Positions 14,228-17,905 of a stretch of 17,905 nucleotides of DNA are shown here, piece by piece. Where the stretch lies: contig DAINCF010000085.1 in assembly GCA_036732565.1 (NCBI GenBank), positions 1-17,905 of the forward strand. Reading direction: 5' to 3'. The stretch comes from JAIVJN01 sp036732565 (GTDB lineage: Bacteria; Acidobacteriota; Vicinamibacteria; Vicinamibacterales; UBA2999). Made by a program: the position numbers and the translations under genes. Below the pieces are notes generated by a model that was not told the origin of the DNA, searched no databases, and saw nothing but the letters and a program-made list of their open reading frames with translations. Each line of letters opens with the position of its first letter. The stretch's first letter is position 1.

Positions 14228-14878
14228 TCAGACGGCACGCTTCTTTCTCGACCCTGTCGTGGAGCGGACTGTCCCTGCGTCGCGTGCCGGACCTCGCTCG
14301 AACTCAGCCGCCCACCTCCGCAGGCGAGCCAATCCACGGTAGTAGTAGTGCCGGGCGCAGCCCAAGGAGACGTGCAGCCGTTCCGCGATCTCTCGCAGGT
14401 TCAGTTCCTCGAAGCAGGCCAGTTCCAGGGTCGTTCGCTGCCGCTCTGGCAGGTGAGCCAACCCGGCGCGAAGGATCCAGCCACACTCCTCGCGCGTAAG
14501 TCGACGCTCCCGTCCGCGCGGAAGCTTTTCCGCAGCGTTCAAGGGCTCGCCTCGATATGCCGCGCGAAGGCGAAGCGCGGCTTTGCGGCGGAAACTACGA
14601 TGATACGCGTACTGGAGGAGCCATACGCGAACACTACCCCTCGCAGGATCGTATAGATGCGCCTTCCGATAGATCTCTAGGAACACCTCCTGTGCGACAT
14701 CCTCCGCCTCGGCATCGTCCCGAAGAATACCTGCCGCCACGCGTTCAACCATGCTGCTGTACCGAGACACAAGAGTCTCGAGCGCTTCGCCGTTCATCGC
14801 CTGCAATGCCGCCATCGCGTCGGCATCCGACTGCGCTTCGACGTTGCCTCGACCCGTCCCATTCGCAGTACCCTTCAT
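14228..14878 (-). CDS. ECF RNA polymerase sigma factor
   Basis: This is a 216-residue ECF sigma factor. Region 2 includes LVSRYSSMVERVAAGILRDDAEAEDVAQEVFLEIYRKAHLYD. Region 4 includes LAHLPERQRTTLELACFEELNLREIAERLHVSLGCARHYYYRGLARLRRW, with the helix-turn-helix that reads the -35 element. The start at 14878 is supported by GAGGT 7 nt upstream. No anti-sigma gene is adjacent; the neighbours are two XRE regulators, convergent at its 3' end and divergent at its 5' end. Two copies of the recurrent motif lie in the divergent region (14879-14965). Regulation by the neighbouring XRE proteins or autoregulation is inferred. Confidence 0.92.
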   Translation of the reverse strand: MKGTANGTGRGNVEAQSDADAMAALQAMNGEALETLVSRYSSMVERVAAGILRDDAEAEDVAQEVFLEIYRKAHLYDPARGSVRVWLLQYAYHRSFRRKAALRLRAAYRGEPLNAAEKLPRGRERRLTREECGWILRAGLAHLPERQRTTLELACFEELNLREIAERLHVSLGCARHYYYRGLARLRRWAAEFERGPARDAGTVRSTTGSRKKRAV

Positions 14879-14886
14879 CCGTCTAA

Positions 14887-14936
14887 CCTCTATCGATGGT
14901 ATTAATTATTGTAATCACCCTTATAGGAGGTGTTTG
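14887..14936. promoter_or_regulatory. Two copies of the recurrent motif between divergent ECF and XRE2 genes
   Basis: CCTCTATCGATGGTATTAA (14887-14905) begins 9 nt from the ECF start. ACCCTTATAGGAGGTGTTTG (14917-14936) lies 30 nt further along. The second contains the dyad CACC-N9-GGTG (14916-14932) and shares CTTATAGG-N-GGTGTT with the site at 15322. The placement between divergent regulators is typical of a shared operator region. The AGGAGG inside the second copy might look like a ribosome site, but no well-placed in-frame start follows it. Confidence 0.5.
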
Positions 14937-14965
14937 CAGACACCACAGTTGCAGTACACCAAGGC

Positions 14966-15280
14966 GTGCCTCGTGTGAAATCGCGCGCCGCAAAGCAACC
15001 ACTGAAGCAGATCCCGATGCTGCGGCCGCTCGGTGCGCAGCTCCGCCGACTGCGACTCGATCGAAATCTGTCGCAGGAGGGACTCGCGGAGCTAGCAGGT
15101 TGCAGTTACAAGTATCTTGGTCGTATCGAGCTGGCAACGGCGAACGCCACGGCCGTGAAGCTGATCCGGCTCGCGCGCGCGCTCGGCGTTACTCCGGGGA
15201 CACTGTTCGACACGACTCCGGCGGATGACCAACTGCCGCCACCCGCCCGTAAGCGCGCCACGCGCCGTCCCAAGCACTAG
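14966..15280 (+). CDS. XRE-family helix-turn-helix regulator 2
   Basis: This 104-residue paralogue of the 13874 gene has the same order: basic arm with RAAK, LRP-x2-AQ-x-RRLRL, a Cro/C1 helix-turn-helix (LSQEGLAELAGCSYKYLGRIE, LIRLARALGV), TLFDTT, a Pro-rich linker and RATRRPK at the tail. The GTG at 14966 was chosen because it aligns with the GTG-CCT-CGT start of the paralogue. An upstream in-frame GTG at 14930 would add 12 residues without homology and lies inside the recurrent motif. The gene is divergent from the ECF sigma gene, with two motif copies between. Its own product or its paralogue is a natural candidate for binding them. Confidence 0.85.
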   Translation: MPRVKSRAAKQPLKQIPMLRPLGAQLRRLRLDRNLSQEGLAELAGCSYKYLGRIELATANATAVKLIRLARALGVTPGTLFDTTPADDQLPPPARKRATRRPKH

Positions 15281-15318
15281 GGTTCATCGCAGCTCGTATT
15301 CCGTGCGGGACGACGATG

Positions 15319-15358
15319 CCACTTATAGGTGGTGTTGTCAAGCTTATAGGCGGTACTT
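15319..15358 (+). promoter_or_regulatory. Tandem recurrent motif upstream of the 15481 sigma-factor gene
   Basis: CCACTTATAGGTGGTGTTGT (15319-15338) is followed by AAGCTTATAGGCGGTACTT (15340-15358). The CTTATAGG cores start at 15322 and 15343, exactly 21 bp or two helical turns apart, which would place two bound proteins on the same face of DNA. The first core differs by one base from the perfect palindrome CCACCTATAGGTGG. A weaker relative (GCTATAGGCCC) lies near 15429. The rest of the 200-nt gap shows a short inverted repeat GAGTT-AC-AACTC (15459-15470) near the sigma start. Confidence 0.55.
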
Positions 15359-15480
15359 GGGCCAATTCAATGGCTACACCACTCAGTCGCTGGGATCTCA
15401 CGGGTAAGGCTCTCTGGGGATAACACAAGCTATAGGCCCTGGCATGGTCTGACTCCCTGAGTTACAACTCACCTGCCCGC

Positions 15481-16071
15481 ATGTCAGGGCCGGCCTCGTC
15501 GAGCTCGTCGCAGACGCTCCGAAACACCTCTCGATATCTGTTTGCCCGCGTGCGACTGGGTGATGCAAGCGCCCTTAACCTGCTGGTCAGCCGATATCTA
15601 CCGCGGCTGCGCCGTTGGGCACATGGTCGCCTGGCACGTTGGGCCCGCTCGGGCATCGGCACCTCCGATCTGCTCCAAGACGCAGTCCTCCGTTCGCTTC
15701 CGAAAATCAGCACCTTCGACCCGCGAGGAGAGCGCGCGCTCGGAGCGTTCCTGGAGAAAGTCGTGCAGAACCGTATCCGGGACGAGTACAGGAAGGTCGG
15801 ACGGAAGCCCATTCCGCGGGGATTGTCGGACACGATGATCGACCCCCGCCCTTCACCATTGGACAGGGTCTTGAGTGCGGAGCAAGAGCATCGCTATCGT
15901 GCGGCACTCGCCGTTCTGTCTCCAGGGGATCGCGAGCTGATCGTGGCGCACCTCGAGCTCGACTACACCCACGAGCAGCTGGCGATCATGACGAATCGAT
16001 CCACCAATGCCGCGCGCATGGCGCTTCAGCGTGCAACCCGCCGCCTGGTCGAGCGCATGCGCGATGTTTGA
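15481..16071 (+). CDS. ECF-like RNA polymerase sigma factor 2
   Basis: This is a 196-residue sigma factor. Region 2 includes LVSRYLPRLRRWAHGRLARWARSGIGTSDLLQDAVLRSLPKISTFDPRG. Region 4 includes LAVLSPGDRELIVAHLELDYTHEQLAIMTNRSTNAARMALQRATRRLVERM. The style, with a charged HGRLARWAR segment before DLLQD, is that of sigma factors I know next to Ser/Thr kinase genes in Acidobacteriota and Planctomycetes-type genomes. The ATG at 15481 has no good ribosome site. A short inverted repeat lies just upstream. Its stop overlaps the start of the following membrane sensor gene (ATGTTTGA), so the two are translationally coupled and probably act as one signalling pair. The tandem recurrent motif lies about 120 nt upstream. 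Confidence 0.88.
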   Translation: MSGPASSSSSQTLRNTSRYLFARVRLGDASALNLLVSRYLPRLRRWAHGRLARWARSGIGTSDLLQDAVLRSLPKISTFDPRGERALGAFLEKVVQNRIRDEYRKVGRKPIPRGLSDTMIDPRPSPLDRVLSAEQEHRYRAALAVLSPGDRELIVAHLELDYTHEQLAIMTNRSTNAARMALQRATRRLVERMRDV

Positions 16072-17905
16072 CACGACTCGTCTGCTGTCGCGCGCAACAG
16101 CCGCCTTCATCGACCGCGCCGCGATCGATTGGGAAGGCCTTCTGACGCGCACAGGGTCCGAGCGTGATCGAGCCATGGTTCAGAGTCTGCACTTCCTAGA
16201 TTCGATCCGCCCGACTCATTCACGTCCACTCGAGACAACCGCGGTGGGAGGACGGCGCGCGGTCTGGTGGGTACTGGTGGCGGCGATGCTGCAGACGGCC
16301 TGTGCGGCTGGCGTTCTGATCGCCGCGGTTGCCGGTGGCGAAACACTGCGTAACCGTACCGATCAGCTAATGATCATGGGCACCTCTTGCGCGGCGACGA
16401 TACTGCTGTGCGCCGCATCCCGCGACCCCCGTGTTCTTGCCTTAGTTGCATGGTTTGCGACAGTGGCTGCGCTCTTTGGCCGATCGACCGTGCACGGTCT
16501 ACCTGAGGCATGGTTCTCTTCGATCGACTTCCTGTTCCGCGGCGTTTCGCTCGAAGCGTTCGCGCCGGCCTGCGTCTGGCGCTTTGTGATCGTCTTTCCT
16601 CGCGTTGAACGATTCACCCACGTCGATGTCATCGCCGCCAGGGCGGCAGCCGGCTGTTGGGGTCTTGGCCTTGTTCTCTTTCTCATTAACCTCGCCGCAA
16701 CTTACGCATTGATTGACAGCTCTCTCTTTGCGTATCTCGTGCGGACGGAACCGGGCAATCTGTACTGGGAGATCCTCACGCTTGCGTTGATGCCGGCGGT
16801 GGGCACCGTTCTCGTGCGGGCGAGGCGGGCGCCCTCGTCCGAGAGACGCAAAGTCACGAGGTTTGCCATTGCCATCGCAGCGGGCACAGCACCGCTCCTT
16901 TCCCTTGGCATCGCTTTCACGTTCTGGCCCTCTGTCGCACGAAGCGTCCTACAAGCGTATCCCGTTGAGGTCTTCTGGCCCGTCCGGTTGATGATCGGAG
17001 GGTTAGCGGCAACACCGCTGCTGGCGTCTCTCGCGATAGTCGTTGATCGCCCCTTTGAGCTGCGTTCGATCCTCTATCGTGCATCCGCGCTTGCCTTCTT
17101 ACGCCACGTTGTGTGCGTCGCCGCCGCCGCTCCATTCCTACTGTTGTTCGCCACGCTTTATCAGAATCGAACCGACTCCGTTGCAGCGGTCTTTTCTGGC
17201 TGGCGGGCGCTGCCGCTCCTGTTCTTGGCAATGACTGGCTGCGTGCTCCTGGCGACACGAGAACGGCTGCTCAATGCCTTCGACCGCTTCGTCTCCCAGC
17301 GCACAGCCGAACATCAGGCACAGTTGGCGCAAGCGCTTGGGCGTATCCGACTGGCACGCGGCGCGCGCGAGGTGATTGAGGTCCTGGAAAGCGAGCTATG
17401 CCGCGGAACCGGTGCCGACGCCGTCACTGTGCTTCGCGCGGACCGGTCAGGCGCGTTCGAGGCCCTGTCTCCGCGCGTGCGTCCACTGTCCGCCGATTCT
17501 GGCCTTGCTGCCGTGTTGCTGGGGACGGATGCGCCTCTCGACGTCTCCGCGGACGGCCCCCTGCTGGCACTGCTGCCACAGCGCGATCGGGAGTGGTTGG
17601 CGGCCAACGGCGTCTCCCTGATGACAGCGGTGAAGCACCGCGACGAGACCATGGCTGCGGTTATCGCCGTCGGGCCGAAACGCGGAGGCCTTCCCTTCGA
17701 CCATCGCGATCGCTGGTTGATCGCAACGCTCGCCGCGGCCGCCGCGACGTGGAACGAAGGCAACGACGTCGATGCGCCGGCGGCCCAGGTCGGAACCGCT
17801 TCGCTTCGAACCGACGCACATGATGTCGCGCTCGAATGCCCGCGCTGCGGTGTCGTCGGCGACTCCCCTCAGCTCCCCTGTGGATGCGGAGCGACGCCCC
17901 GGCTC
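16064..17905 (+). CDS. Membrane sensor protein with GAF-like domain and zinc ribbon, probable N-terminus of a Ser/Thr protein kinase (partial)
   Basis: This reading frame is open from the ATG at 16064 to the window end (614 codons, no stop). Residues 1-60 are soluble and resemble a short regulatory stub. About 65-400 contain several hydrophobic membrane segments (for example WWVLVAAMLQTACAAGVLIAAVAGG, GLGLVLFLINLAATYAL, ALPLLFLAMTGCVLLA). About 435-570 look GAF-like (GADAVTVLRAD, VKHRDETMAAVIAVGPKRGGLPFDHRDRWLIATLAAAAATW). A zinc ribbon follows: CPRCG with Cys592/Cys595 and CGCG with Cys606/Cys608. In Acidobacteriota such a ribbon often precedes a Ser/Thr kinase domain, which would begin just beyond the window; this is inference. 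Its start overlaps the sigma factor stop by 8 nt, implying that the sigma factor and sensor are made together. A histidine kinase or other output domain cannot be excluded. Confidence 0.8.
   Translation, partial: MFDTTRLLSRATAAFIDRAAIDWEGLLTRTGSERDRAMVQSLHFLDSIRPTHSRPLETTAVGGRRAVWWVLVAAMLQTACAAGVLIAAVAGGETLRNRTDQLMIMGTSCAATILLCAASRDPRVLALVAWFATVAALFGRSTVHGLPEAWFSSIDFLFRGVSLEAFAPACVWRFVIVFPRVERFTHVDVIAARAAAGCWGLGLVLFLINLAATYALIDSSLFAYLVRTEPGNLYWEILTLALMPAVGTVLVRARRAPSSERRKVTRFAIAIAAGTAPLLSLGIAFTFWPSVARSVLQAYPVEVFWPVRLMIGGLAATPLLASLAIVVDRPFELRSILYRASALAFLRHVVCVAAAAPFLLLFATLYQNRTDSVAAVFSGWRALPLLFLAMTGCVLLATRERLLNAFDRFVSQRTAEHQAQLAQALGRIRLARGAREVIEVLESELCRGTGADAVTVLRADRSGAFEALSPRVRPLSADSGLAAVLLGTDAPLDVSADGPLLALLPQRDREWLAANGVSLMTAVKHRDETMAAVIAVGPKRGGLPFDHRDRWLIATLAAAAATWNEGNDVDAPAAQVGTASLRTDAHDVALECPRCGVVGDSPQLPCGCGATPRL

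Noticed and set aside
14925..14932. AGGAGGTG read as the ribosome site of XRE2 with a start at 14930
   Set aside because: The GTG lies inside the would-be ribosome site, the added residues have no counterpart in XRE1, and the sequence fits the recurrent intergenic motif.
16363..17763. Minus-strand open frames opposite the membrane sensor
   Set aside because: The plus-strand frame is open for 614 codons with membrane segments, a GAF-like region and a zinc ribbon. The antisense products are Ala/Arg/Ser-rich without motifs.

Overview
The window is GC-rich and densely coded. Its mix of families points to an Acidobacteriota member, possibly Vicinamibacteria: an Oar-like TonB-dependent receptor with an N-terminal carboxypeptidase-regulatory-like domain, a sigma factor with a DUF6596-type C-terminus, and an ECF sigma factor overlapping a large membrane sensor gene that ends in a zinc ribbon. 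The taxonomic placement is inference from gene content and style; no rRNA or other phylogenetic marker is present.

Layout. 1-224 holds the 3' end of a sigma-70-like gene. 414-6570 (+) holds a TonB-dependent receptor and, 13 nt later, a large exported S8 (subtilisin-like) peptidase. On the minus strand, 10632 down to 6563 holds a compact lasso-peptide operon. Its order is RRE/PqqD-like protein (B1), transglutaminase-like leader peptidase (B2), AsnB-like lasso cyclase, a 45-codon precursor gene whose start lies inside the cyclase 3' end, then an APH/choline-kinase-like phosphotransferase. The operon converges on the receptor/peptidase pair, and the two 3' ends overlap by 8 nt. 11032-17905 is a regulator-rich region: a small helical protein (P1), a sigma-54 activator without a sensor domain, an unknown 135-aa protein, a paralogue of P1 (P2), two related XRE regulators either side of a minus-strand ECF sigma factor, a second ECF-like sigma factor, and the start of a membrane sensor, probably a Ser/Thr kinase, cut by the window end.

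How it may work together. B1 would bind the leader, B2 would cut it, and the cyclase would form the macrolactam. The precursor fits this: its leader has the Y-x2-P-x-L-x3-G pattern with the family's usual spacing, which puts the core N-terminus at Gly20 and gives an 8-residue ring closed by Asp27. The kinase could be a tailoring enzyme. The receptor and secreted peptidase could take up or degrade the product, as proposed for receptor/isopeptidase pairs in sphingomonad lasso loci, but here with unrelated enzyme families. No ABC exporter is visible.

Regulation. A recurring approximately 19-bp intergenic motif (CC-N-CTTATMGG-N-GGYRTT, some copies one base shorter) occurs upstream of the TonB receptor, the 12782 gene, the ECF/XRE2 divergent pair and the 15481 sigma factor. 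It suggests that one regulator links the receptor operon with the sigma/XRE block. Starts, domains and motifs were read by eye; no database search was possible.
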